A DNA stretch of 13,947 bases from Bacilli bacterium (GCA_900766325.1 CAAFVA010000025.1:1-13947), one strand, 5' to 3'; shown: positions 1 to 5,959, numbered from the stretch's first letter. Numbers and translations: made by a program. Notes: generated from the sequence alone by a model not told the origin.

Positions 1-84
1 TTATATTTTGTATATGCTATTCCAGTATTTATAGATGTTATATTAGTTATAATTGATTTTATAAAAAGAAAACTTAAAAAATAA
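1..84 (+). CDS. C-terminal end of a membrane protein (partial)
   Basis: The window opens inside a reading frame that runs 27 codons from base 1 to a TAA at 82-84. The visible residues are a hydrophobic stretch (residues 2-19 of the fragment, rich in I, V, L, F and Y) followed by a basic tail ending KRKLKK. This is the usual look of a last transmembrane helix with a positively charged cytoplasmic end. A hairpin terminator follows four bases after the stop, which supports a genuine gene end. The family cannot be identified from this fragment. Confidence 0.6.
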   Translation, partial: LYFVYAIPVFIDVILVIIDFIKRKLKK

Positions 85-87
85 TTT

Positions 88-113
88 AAACTCACCTAAA
101 CATGGTGAGTTTT
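88..113 (+). terminator. Intrinsic terminator of the upstream membrane-protein gene
   Basis: A 9-bp perfect stem, AAACTCACC (88-96) and GGTGAGTTT (104-112), encloses a 7-nt loop. Only a short T run (110-113) follows, so the tail is modest. It lies just after the TAA at 82-84. Confidence 0.6.
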
Positions 114-209
114 CGTGTGTATATTTTTTTCTTTAAAAAATATCTATCATGTATCACACAATTATATTTACATTCACTAAATTCAACTAATTATATTTAT
201 AAGAAGTCA

Positions 210-218
210 TGTTATAAT
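210..218 (+). promoter_or_regulatory. Extended -10 promoter of the phospholipase C-like gene
   Basis: TGTTATAAT is an extended -10 (TGn plus perfect TATAAT at 213-218). No good -35 lies 17 bp upstream, which extended -10 promoters tolerate. Only 20 nt separate it from the ATG at 239, so the predicted leader is about 14 nt. Confidence 0.6.
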
Positions 219-238
219 TATAAAGTGGAGTTGATAAT

Positions 239-865
239 ATGGCAAGTAGTATGATACACATTGTGGTAGCAAACGAAGTAAATAAGGTGTTAAAACGTAA
301 TAATAAACATATTTTAATAGGAAGTATTGCACCTGATATTGCAAAACATATTGGTAATACTAAGGTAGAATCACACTTTGAAGATAGTGATAATGATTTG
401 CCTAATTTAGATAAGTTTTTAGATAAATATAAAAATAACTTAGATGATGATTTCGTATTAGGTTATTATATTCATTTATATACCGACTATTTATGGTTTA
501 AATATTTTGAACCAGATTTTTATCAAAACGGTGTTATATATAAATTAGATGGTACTAAAGAAAATGTTCCCGCTGATAAAAAAAGAGGTTATTTTTATAA
601 TGACTATACTAACTTAAATATAAAGTTAATTGACGAATATAACCTGGATTTAAGTATTTTTTATGAAGAAGTACCAAAGTTTAAAAACATTATTGAGGAA
701 ATACCAATGGATAAAATTGATATAATAATTAACCAGGCCGGTATAATAATTGAAAATACGAAGGAAAATAAAGCATACGTTTTTGACATGAACGTGGTAA
801 ATAAGTTTATTAAAACATCAGTGGATTATATATTATCAAATTTAAAGGATATAAAATTGGTGTAA
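239..865 (+). CDS. Zinc-dependent phospholipase C-like family protein
   Basis: This 208-residue protein resembles the bacterial zinc-dependent phospholipase C/nuclease P1 fold (Zn_dep_PLPC), whose members bind Zn through scattered His and Asp residues. The family-typical signature is visible: H7 near the N-terminus, GSIAPDI with D33, SHF with H46, and GYYIHLYTDYLW with H79 and D83. Family members act on phospholipids or are uncharacterised. There is no signal peptide or membrane segment, so it is probably cytoplasmic, unlike secreted clostridial alpha-toxins, and its substrate is unknown. The start is set by GGAG at 227-230, 8 nt before the ATG. The gene stands alone, with its own promoter at 210-218 and a terminator whose stem begins inside the stop codon. 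The fold assignment is fairly confident, the enzymatic activity is not. Confidence 0.7.
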   Translation: MASSMIHIVVANEVNKVLKRNNKHILIGSIAPDIAKHIGNTKVESHFEDSDNDLPNLDKFLDKYKNNLDDDFVLGYYIHLYTDYLWFKYFEPDFYQNGVIYKLDGTKENVPADKKRGYFYNDYTNLNIKLIDEYNLDLSIFYEEVPKFKNIIEEIPMDKIDIIINQAGIIIENTKENKAYVFDMNVVNKFIKTSVDYILSNLKDIKLV

Positions 866-890
866 GATGAATTAGTTTCATCTTTTTTTA
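864..890 (+). terminator. Terminator overlapping the stop codon of the phospholipase-like gene
   Basis: Stem AAGATGAA (864-871) and TTCATCTT (877-884) with a 5-nt loop is followed by T7. The TAA stop is 863-865, so the stem uses the last two stop-codon bases. Confidence 0.8.
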
Positions 891-982
891 TTGTTTTAGG
901 GGGATTTAAAAAGAAATGTCTGATAGTTATAGTAGGAGATAGTAAAAACACTAGCTTTGTTTTCCATTCGTCTTGAATAAGA

Positions 983-1081
983 ATGATGGTAATGAGATTT
1001 AGATTTGAAATAAAATTTAACATCGAGTTAGTTATCATTTTAATACTTGTATTAATGGTAATTACCATTATAAATTATTAA
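983..1081 (+). CDS. Possible small membrane peptide (32 aa), unproven
   Basis: A short frame begins with ATG codons at 983, 986 and 992 and ends at TAA 1079-1081. It encodes a basic N-terminus (MRFRFEIKF) followed by one strongly hydrophobic helix of about 18 residues (LVIILILVLMVITII). This looks like a single-pass membrane peptide. The weak points are the lack of a convincing Shine-Dalgarno sequence (only AATAAGA just upstream), no clear promoter, and AT-rich DNA that easily yields hydrophobic codons. It contains the 18-bp palindrome near its 3' end. It may equally be noise or the tail of a decayed gene. Confidence 0.2.
   Translation: MMVMRFRFEIKFNIELVIILILVLMVITIINY
1053..1070. repeat. 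18-bp perfect palindrome
   Basis: TAATGGTAATTACCATTA is identical to its reverse complement. It has a GGTAATTACC core with no loop, which is more like a dimeric-protein binding site than a terminator. No promoter is clearly overlapped. Confidence 0.6.
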
Positions 1082-1086
1082 AGAAA

Positions 1087-1112
1087 ACAAGGTTAGTTTT
1101 ATCTAGCCTTGT
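1087..1112 (-). terminator. Second, downstream terminator on the minus strand
   Basis: A 10-bp stem (1087-1096 with 1103-1112, one G-U pair) is followed on the minus strand by TTTCTTT. The plus-strand side lacks a T tail. It lies 28 bp beyond the glycosyltransferase terminator and may be a backup. Confidence 0.5.
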
Positions 1113-1140
1113 CAGAACATTGACTTTATTAGCAGCATGT

Positions 1141-1165
1141 AAAAACGGCTCTAGTTTATAGAGCC
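1141..1165 (-). terminator. Terminator containing the glycosyltransferase stop codon
   Basis: Stem GGCTCTA (1147-1153), loop GTTTA, stem TAGAGCC (1159-1165). Read on the minus strand it ends in G then T5 (1145-1141). The TAG stop (1153-1151) lies inside the stem. A T run at 1167-1173 lets it also work on the plus strand. Confidence 0.8.
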
Positions 1166-2242
1166 ATTTTTTTCTTTAATAATTTTATAATTATTTAAAA
1201 GCCTTTCGTCATTAGGCTCCATATCAAGAGCTATAGATATATATTTTAGTGCTTCATTATATTCACCTAGGTTAAAAGTTGCAATGGAAAGCAAATCATA
1301 AACCGTATGGTTCCAACTAAATGGTTCATTTATGTATGACTTTTCATGCTTTGTTATTTTTAAAGCATCAAGGCAGTATTTTTTTACGTCTTTCCAGTTA
1401 TCAAGTTCATATTCTAATAATGCTCTTTCTATGTAAGGATCTCTTAGATACGGAGCTTCAAGGATAGCTTTATCAAGCCACATTCTAGCTTCATCATATC
1501 TTTTTAGATATTTATAGCATCTTGCAATAAACCTCATTGATGCGCATCTTTCGTCCTTCCATGTTGCACTTTTTAAGTTAAGATGTTTTATCAACGTGTC
1601 AATAGCTTCGTTATATTTACCATAAAACATGTATTCTCTTCCTAAATAGTGCATGTTTCTATCGTCTTCAGGACTTTCTTTTACTGATAATTCTAAAAGT
1701 GGTAAGTAACTACTTCTTGATTTATTATCATCTGGCCAGTGATCTACTGTAAATTCATCAGTTGTTGCCCAAACTTCCTTATCACCAGTAAACTCTAACA
1801 CTTCGTGAACTGGGTGTACCCATCTAAAACCATGCCTTGCATGTATTTTTTCAATGTAAAAATTAACCACTGGATTACCGTTTTCGTCATGAGACCAATT
1901 GTAGTTATACCTTACATGATTAACACCATTTTTCCAAATGCTTTCTAGTTTTTGCCTCCAACCCTTACTTATTACTTCGTCTATGTCAATACACACGCAT
2001 ATATCATAATCTTCTGGAACTAGTTCCAAAGATTCATTTCTTGCTACGTCAAACCTCCATGGAACGATTTTTTTAACTGTTACGTTTGCCCCTAACTTTC
2101 TTAATTCATCGGCAGTATTATCAGTTGATCCAGTATCTAAAACGAAAACTCCATCAGCCTCTCTAACCGATTCGTACCATCTTTTAACAAACTTCTCTTC
2201 ATTTTTGCAAATAGCATAAACGGCTACTTTATATTTTCCCAT
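1151..2242 (-). CDS. GT-A (family 2) glycosyltransferase with C-terminal TPR repeats
   Basis: The 363-residue protein has an N-terminal GT-A nucleotide-sugar transferase domain (about 1-180) and a C-terminal helical region of TPR-like repeats (about 195-350). In the GT part, AICKNEE (10-16) and DTGSTDNT (36-43) form the nucleotide site. CIDIDEV holds the metal-binding DxD (D86/D88), and HPVHE (143-147) and VDHW (166-169) are typical of this subfamily. Hydrophobic TPR-like repeats are seen around 197-226, 233-262 and 314-345. There are no membrane helices, so it is cytosolic. The domain pairing occurs in protein glycosyltransferases such as SunS and clostridial SgtA-type enzymes. The gene sits directly downstream of the collagen-like gene on the same strand, so the Thr-rich repeats are a plausible acceptor (inference). 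GAGGAG lies 8 nt before the ATG. It ends in a stop-embedded terminator. Confidence 0.85.
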   Translation of the reverse strand: MGKYKVAVYAICKNEEKFVKRWYESVREADGVFVLDTGSTDNTADELRKLGANVTVKKIVPWRFDVARNESLELVPEDYDICVCIDIDEVISKGWRQKLESIWKNGVNHVRYNYNWSHDENGNPVVNFYIEKIHARHGFRWVHPVHEVLEFTGDKEVWATTDEFTVDHWPDDNKSRSSYLPLLELSVKESPEDDRNMHYLGREYMFYGKYNEAIDTLIKHLNLKSATWKDERCASMRFIARCYKYLKRYDEARMWLDKAILEAPYLRDPYIERALLEYELDNWKDVKKYCLDALKITKHEKSYINEPFSWNHTVYDLLSIATFNLGEYNEALKYISIALDMEPNDERLLNNYKIIKEKNGSIN

Positions 2243-2268
2243 AAATAAATCTCCTCATTTAAGTTTTC

Positions 2269-2297
2269 AGTATACTGATAAATAAAAAGGTAAGCAA
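2269..2297 (-). promoter_or_regulatory. Promoter of the glycosyltransferase gene, overlapping the preceding terminator
   Basis: On the minus strand TTGCTT (2297-2292), a 17-bp spacer and TATACT (2274-2269) precede the ATG at 2242. The -35 lies in the arm of the collagen-gene terminator. The -35 match is weak (TTG only) and the -10 is good. Confidence 0.45.
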
Positions 2298-2309
2298 AAG
2301 AAGCTTACC
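2280..2309 (-). terminator. Terminator of the collagen-like gene
   Basis: Stem GGTAAGC/GCTTACC (2289-2295 and 2303-2309) has a 7-nt loop. On the minus strand it is followed by TTTTTATTT. It begins 10 nt after the TAA at 2322-2320 and partly separates this gene from the glycosyltransferase. Confidence 0.75.
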
Positions 2310-2319
2310 AATTTTAATT

Positions 2320-3216
2320 TTATGGTCCAGTAGGTCCTGTTGGTCCTGTTGGTCCGGTAGGCCCGGTAGGTCCAGTAGCACCTGTAGCACCGGTAGCGCC
2401 AGTAGCTCCAGTAGGTCCAGTAGCACCTGTAGCACCAGTAGGTCCAGTAGGCCCGGTAGGTCCGGTTGCCCCAGCAGCACCAGTAGGTCCGGTAGGTCCA
2501 GTAGCACCCGTAGCACCAGTAGGTCCGGTAGGTCCAGTAGCACCCGTAGCACCGGTAGCGCCAGTAGGTCCAGTTGCGCCTGTTGCACCAGCGGCACCAG
2601 TAGGTCCGGTTGCCCCAGCGGTTCCAGCAGTACCTGTTGCTCCGGTAGCTCCGGTAGCTCCGGTAGCTCCAGTTGCGCCTGTTGCACCAGCAGGTATCGT
2701 TAAGTTTAAGAAAAAGTTTGGCGTTGTACCAGTTATACTAGCTGTTGCAGCGCTTCCTGGTGTTCCGGTTGTAACGGTTCCTATTGTTATGGTAGGTGAT
2801 GCTCCAGTAGGTCCCGTTGCACCAGTAGGCCCAGTAGCACCCGTTGCACCTGTTGCTCCAGTTCCAGCTGGTCCAGTTGCTCCGGTAGGTCCAGTTGCGC
2901 CCGTAGGCCCAGTTGCTCCACTAGGCCCAGTAGCGCCAGTTGCGCCTGTAGGACCAGTTGCCCCTGCAGGAATGGTGAAGTTTAGTACTGCTGCTCCACT
3001 TGTTCCACTGTTGGTAACTGATGCTGCGGTTCCTGGATCACCAGTTGTTGTAAGGCCAACAACAACCGTTGCAGGTCCGGTGGGTCCAGTTGGCCCGGTA
3101 GGACCTTGTATGAATCTTGGGCAGCAACAATTCTTTCTGTTTTTCATTTGTTCAACGGCTTCTCTTATGATGTTGCTGTTCTCAAAACAGTTTCCATTCA
3201 TAGGGTTATCGTTCAT
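2320..3216 (-). CDS. Collagen-like (Gly-X-Thr repeat) surface protein
   Basis: This 298-residue protein is mostly Gly-X-Y triplets, chiefly GPT and GAT. In order: a non-collagen head (1-37) with a Cys cluster, NCCCPRF (29-35); a short collagen run (38-48); a 37-residue module of beta type (about 49-85, ending LNFTIPAGATG); collagen run 2 (85-139, phase slip near GPAGTGATG, 116-124); a second module copy (140-176, ending LNLTIPAGATG); and collagen run 3 (176-298) to the very end. The triplets have no charged residue. Thr in the Y position can be O-glycosylated in BclA-type exosporium proteins. I see no signal peptide, LPXTG or BclA leader motif, so the export route is unknown. The start is M at 3216, with AAAGGAG 8 nt upstream. 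The gene is far GC-richer (about 60%) than its surroundings, as Gly/Pro/Ala codons require. The surface role is inferred from the family. Confidence 0.85.
   Translation of the reverse strand: MNDNPMNGNCFENSNIIREAVEQMKNRKNCCCPRFIQGPTGPTGPTGPATVVVGLTTTGDPGTAASVTNSGTSGAAVLNFTIPAGATGPTGATGATGPSGATGPTGATGPTGATGPAGTGATGATGATGPTGATGPTGASPTITIGTVTTGTPGSAATASITGTTPNFFLNLTIPAGATGATGATGATGATGATGTAGTAGATGPTGAAGATGATGPTGATGATGATGPTGPTGATGATGPTGPTGAAGATGPTGPTGPTGATGATGPTGATGATGATGATGPTGPTGPTGPTGPTGP
2323..2688. repeat. Tandem 9-bp-based coding repeats (collagen run 3)
   Basis: Imperfect 9-bp and 18-bp units of the type GGTCCAGTA, GGTCCGGTA and GCACCAGTA repeat head to tail and encode Gly-Pro-Thr and Gly-Ala-Thr triplets. 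They contrast sharply with the AT-rich surroundings. A shorter run of the same type lies at about 2800-2970. Such arrays are prone to in-frame expansion or contraction. Confidence 0.85.
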
Positions 3217-3250
3217 ACAAAAAACTCCTTTCAAGATATAATATGATAAT

Positions 3251-3262
3251 CTTTAATTAAAG
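3251..3262. repeat. 12-bp palindrome in the collagen/permease divergent spacer
   Basis: CTTTAATTAAAG is its own reverse complement. It lies between the two divergent genes, about 35 bp from the collagen start codon. It may be an operator or may be chance in AT-rich DNA. Confidence 0.3.
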
Positions 3263-3276
3263 AGACATTATGTTTG

Positions 3277-3305
3277 TTGCATATTAAATTAAAATATGAT
3301 ATTAT
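3277..3305 (+). promoter_or_regulatory. Promoter of the efflux permease
   Basis: TTGCAT (3277-3282), a 17-bp spacer and TATTAT (3300-3305) preceded by TGA give an extended -10 type. It lies 32 nt before the ATG at 3338. Confidence 0.45.
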
Positions 3306-3337
3306 CTACTTGTTTATTTCTCTTTTGGAGGTATATC

Positions 3338-4186
3338 ATGAAAGAAATTCTTTTTGACGCATTAGTTGATACGCTTAAAATCATTCCATTTTTATTTATT
3401 GCGTTTTTATTAATGGAATTTATCGAACACAAATTTAGTAATAAAGGTAAAGAAAAAATTAAAAAGGCAGGAAAGTTAGGACCTTTATTTGGTAGCCTCT
3501 TAGGTGCTGTTCCGCAATGCGGATTTTCCGTAATGGCCACAAATCTTTATGCAACTAGAATAATAACCGTAGGAACTCTTATTTCAATTTATTTATCAAC
3601 TTCTGACGAAATGCTACCCATTTTAATATCAGAAGGTGCCTCAGCTGGCGTAATTTTTAAATTTTTATTAATAAAAATAATAGTAGGAATGTTATGTGGT
3701 TTTATAATAGATTTTATTTTAAGAAAAAACCATAAAAAAGATGAATATCAAATTGATGATTTTTGCGAAAAAGAACACTGTCATTGTTCACGTGGAATAA
3801 TTAAATCATCAATTAAACACACGATTAACATAACTTTATTTATTTTTATTGTAAACGCTATTTTAAACGCTGGTATGCATTATTTTGGGGAAGAAAAATT
3901 AAGTGAGTTATTTTTAAAGGATAGTTTGTTTGGACCGTTCATATCCAGTCTTATTGGGCTTATTCCTAATTGTGCTGCAAGTGTTATTTTAACAGAACTA
4001 TATCTTGGCGGAGCAATATCTTTCGCATCGTGCTTAGCGGGATTATTAACCGGAAGTGGTGTTGCTCTTGCAGTATTATTTAAAGTGAATAAAAACGTAA
4101 AAGATAACGTAAAAATAATAATAACCTTATATTTAATAGGAGCTTTATCTGGTGTTTTAACACAGATTATTCAAAGTTTGATATAA
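3338..4186 (+). CDS. Putative metal/arsenic efflux permease (10TM heavy-metal exporter/ArsP_2-like)
   Basis: This 282-residue polytopic membrane protein has about 7-8 hydrophobic helices. It carries the two related halves of this transporter family: GSLLGAVPQCGFSVMATNLY (52-71) and SSLIGLIPNCAASVILTELY (203-222), an internal duplication with conserved Pro-x-Cys (P59/C61 and P210/C212). STSDEMLP (87-94) is another family signature. A hydrophilic loop between the halves carries C143, H147, C148, H149 and C150, a likely metal-binding cluster. Family members are annotated as arsenic-efflux or putative manganese transporters, but substrate evidence is thin and I cannot choose. The start is M at 3338 because GGAGG (3327-3331) is 6 nt upstream; an in-frame ATG at 3296 lacks a ribosome site and overlaps the -10. 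It is transcribed away from the collagen gene, with its own promoter and terminator. Confidence 0.75.
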   Translation: MKEILFDALVDTLKIIPFLFIAFLLMEFIEHKFSNKGKEKIKKAGKLGPLFGSLLGAVPQCGFSVMATNLYATRIITVGTLISIYLSTSDEMLPILISEGASAGVIFKFLLIKIIVGMLCGFIIDFILRKNHKKDEYQIDDFCEKEHCHCSRGIIKSSIKHTINITLFIFIVNAILNAGMHYFGEEKLSELFLKDSLFGPFISSLIGLIPNCAASVILTELYLGGAISFASCLAGLLTGSGVALAVLFKVNKNVKDNVKIIITLYLIGALSGVLTQIIQSLI

Positions 4187-4212
4187 AGACTTTTATTTAA
4201 AAAGTCTTTTTT
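4185..4212 (+). terminator. Terminator overlapping the permease stop codon
   Basis: A 10-bp perfect stem (4185-4194 and 4200-4209) with a 5-nt loop runs into T6. The TAA stop is 4184-4186. The T tail touches the extended -10 of gpmI at 4212. Confidence 0.85.
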
Positions 4213-4220
4213 GGTATAAT
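4212..4220 (+). promoter_or_regulatory. Extended -10 promoter of gpmI
   Basis: TGGTATAAT (TATAAT at 4215-4220) lies only 18 nt before the start codon and directly after the permease terminator. No clear -35 is present, since that region is the terminator loop and arm. Confidence 0.6.
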
Positions 4221-4238
4221 AAAAAAGGAGATGATGAT

Positions 4239-5756
4239 ATGAAAAAGCCTTTGGTATTATGTATTTTAGATGGTTGCGGAATAAGAGAAGAAAGTGAGGG
4301 TAACGCTTTTAAAAACGCCGTTAAACCAACCTTTGATTATTTATGGAATAATTTTCCTCATAGTCTTCTAGAGGCTAGTGGAAATAATGTTGGATTACCA
4401 GATAACCAAATGGGTAATAGTGAAGTGGGACACATGAACATAGGTGCTGGAAGGGTGGTTTATCAGCCGCTTGAGTTAATTAATAAAGCAATTGAAGATA
4501 AAACTTTTTTTCAAAACAATAAAATATTAAATGTTTTAAATCATGTTAAGGAAAATAATTCAACCCTTCATGTTATGGGACTTTTATCAGACGGGGGTGT
4601 ACATTCTCATATTAATCATTTAATGGCCTTAATAGACATGATAAAGAAAAATGATGTTAAAAACGTATGCTATCATTTATTCTTAGACGGAAGAGACGTT
4701 GATCCAAAAAGTAGTTATACGTTTATAAAAATGTTAGAAGATAAAATAAAAGAAACAGGTTTTGGCAAAATAGTTACGATATCCGGAAGATATTACGCCA
4801 TGGATAGGGATAATAATTATGACAGATTAAAAAAAGCATATAATGCAATTGTTTATAATGATGCCCCAAAGTTTAATAGTCCAAAAGAAGTTATTGATAA
4901 AAGTTATGAAAAAGGTATTACTGACGAATTTATCGTACCAGCTGTTATAGATGAAGAAAAGCTAAATGATAATGATGGTATTATAACTTTTAACTTTAGA
5001 CCAGATAGACTAAGAGAGATGTTTACAGCAATAACAAATCCAAAAGAAAGCCCACTTGATGATGTAAAAGTATTTAAAAACTTAAGTGTTCTAACAATGA
5101 TGCCAGTTGTAAATAGTGTTACTTGTCCTCATGCGTTTAATCATCAAATTCTTTCGAATAGTTTAGGGAAGTATTTATCAATGAATAAACTTAATCAGTT
5201 AAGAATTGCGGAAACGGAAAAATATGCTCACGTAACTTACTTTTTTGATGGTGGAGTAGAAGAAAATTTTGATGGGATGAAGAAGATTTTAATACCATCT
5301 CCTAAGGTTGCAACGTATGATATGAAACCAGAAATGAGCGCAAAAGAAGTTACCGATACGTTACTTAATGAACTCGATAAAGATTATTTTGACGTTGTAA
5401 TACTTAATTATGCTAATGGTGACATGGTTGGACATACTGGTAATTATGAAGCTGCAAAAAGTGCCGTTGAATTTTTAGATACGTGTTTAAAAATGTTATA
5501 TGATAAAGTAAGCGAAAAAAACGGAACTTTAATCATTACTGCTGATCATGGTAACTGTGATATTATGTGGGACGAAAATCACGTTCCAGTAACTTCTCAT
5601 ACTACTAGCTTAGTACCTTTTATAATAACAAAAAAAGACTTGGTATTACAAAATGGTAAACTAGCAGATATAGCACCTACCATACTAGAAATGCTAAAGC
5701 TACCAAAGCCGGTTGAAATGACTGGTAAATCTTTAATTATTAAAAGTAGCTTTTGA
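4239..5756 (+). CDS. gpmI: 2,3-bisphosphoglycerate-independent phosphoglycerate mutase
   Basis: The enzyme interconverts 3- and 2-phosphoglycerate in glycolysis and gluconeogenesis, in the cytosol, through a phosphoserine intermediate and two Mn ions. The 505 residues match the family length of about 510. The metal and nucleophile set is complete: D11 (ILDGCG), S61 in MGNSEVGH, D395 and H399 in NGDMVGH, D436 and H437 in TADHGN, and H454 in TSHTT. The phosphotransfer domain (about 80-300) has SDGGVHSH with H122, LDGRDVDP (149-156), R183, R189 and FRPDR (253-257). K328 sits in AETEKYAHVT. AAGGAG (4225-4230) is 8 nt before the ATG. Bacilli often keep gpmI in a pgk-tpiA-gpmI-eno cluster; here it stands alone between a permease and an inverted rnr. 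It stops at TGA, so UGA is a stop codon here. Confidence 0.97.
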   Translation: MKKPLVLCILDGCGIREESEGNAFKNAVKPTFDYLWNNFPHSLLEASGNNVGLPDNQMGNSEVGHMNIGAGRVVYQPLELINKAIEDKTFFQNNKILNVLNHVKENNSTLHVMGLLSDGGVHSHINHLMALIDMIKKNDVKNVCYHLFLDGRDVDPKSSYTFIKMLEDKIKETGFGKIVTISGRYYAMDRDNNYDRLKKAYNAIVYNDAPKFNSPKEVIDKSYEKGITDEFIVPAVIDEEKLNDNDGIITFNFRPDRLREMFTAITNPKESPLDDVKVFKNLSVLTMMPVVNSVTCPHAFNHQILSNSLGKYLSMNKLNQLRIAETEKYAHVTYFFDGGVEENFDGMKKILIPSPKVATYDMKPEMSAKEVTDTLLNELDKDYFDVVILNYANGDMVGHTGNYEAAKSAVEFLDTCLKMLYDKVSEKNGTLIITADHGNCDIMWDENHVPVTSHTTSLVPFIITKKDLVLQNGKLADIAPTILEMLKLPKPVEMTGKSLIIKSSF

Positions 5757-5801
5757 TATAAAATTATATAAAAATAACAAAAAAATGTTGTTTAAATAAC
5801 T

Positions 5802-5869
5802 AAAAAAGCGCCCAAATACAATATTTTGTGAAAATTGTCGAAAAAAATACAAAAAGGTATTGCTTTTTT
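5802..5869. ncRNA. Possible three-way-junction RNA element
   Basis: P1 is AAAAAAGC/GCTTTTTT (5802-5809 and 5862-5869). Inside it are an 8-bp helix with one bulged A (5818-5838) and AATAC/GTATT (5846-5850 and 5857-5861), which abuts P1 directly and could stack on it. Most pairs are A-U, so this may be chance or a weak gpmI terminator. Confidence 0.2.
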
Positions 5870-5921
5870 CCAAAAATATAGTATTATTAAATTGGAAGTA
5901 CATATTTACTTCCCTTATTGC

Positions 5922-5954
5922 AAAAGACCGTTCGTACCCACTCGCGGTCTTTTT
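5922..5954. terminator. GC-cored hairpin, probable gpmI terminator
   Basis: A 9-bp perfect stem, AAAAGACCG (5922-5930) and CGGTCTTTT (5945-5953), encloses a 14-nt loop, TTCGTACCCACTCG. It has T runs on both strands, so it may act in both directions. Confidence 0.6.
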
Positions 5955-5959
5955 AAATT

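Larger units (their letters stand above)
891..1086. other. Stretch without a confident gene, possible gene remnant
   Basis: This belongs to the roughly 285-bp gap between the phospholipase-like gene and the convergent glycosyltransferase. Translations in all frames give only short pieces. One forward frame starting near 911 reads about 23 residues (including CLIVIVGDSKNTSFVFHSS) before a stop. The other notable frame is the small membrane ORF at 983-1081. An 18-bp palindrome lies at 1053-1070. The sequence could be a decayed short gene, but no family is recognisable. Confidence 0.3.
5757..5959. other. Hairpin-rich spacer between convergent gpmI and rnr
   Basis: No gene is recognised. In order the spacer holds a weak A/T hairpin (5772-5793), a nested three-helix arrangement (5802-5869), a 7-bp hairpin GGAAGTA/TACTTCC (5894-5913) and a GC-rich hairpin (5922-5953), before the shared terminator starts at 5960. 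A forward frame across the region (5835-6050) has no ribosome site and is not credible. Confidence 0.6.

Noticed and set aside
826..1068. 80-codon frame on the minus strand
   Set aside because: It overlaps the end of the phospholipase-like gene and its terminator, has no ribosome site, and its composition matches a random AT-rich frame.
2259..2687. Open frame on the minus strand, rich in L, P and Q
   Set aside because: It is an alternative frame of the 9-bp collagen repeats. It has a low-complexity translation, no ribosome site, and overlaps a clear gene.
2323..3110. Regular short repeats suggestive of a CRISPR array
   Set aside because: Units are 9 bp, contiguous, in frame and coding, with no unique spacers.
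2789..3241. Open frame on the plus strand reading Gly-Pro-Val-Ala-Pro repeats
   Set aside because: It is the antisense of the collagen gene; stop-free because the repeats lack stop triplets on either strand.
3296..3337. Upstream ATG for the permease
   Set aside because: It overlaps the -10 box and has no ribosome site, while GGAGG is well placed for the ATG at 3338.
5754..5756. UGA as tryptophan (Mycoplasma code)
   Set aside because: gpmI has its full family length at this TGA, Trp codons examined are TGG, and no gene in the window contains an internal TGA.
5894..5953. tRNA or tmRNA fragment near rnr (GTTCG sequence and paired arms)
   Set aside because: No acceptor stem, anticodon arm or CCA-like end could be assembled on either strand.
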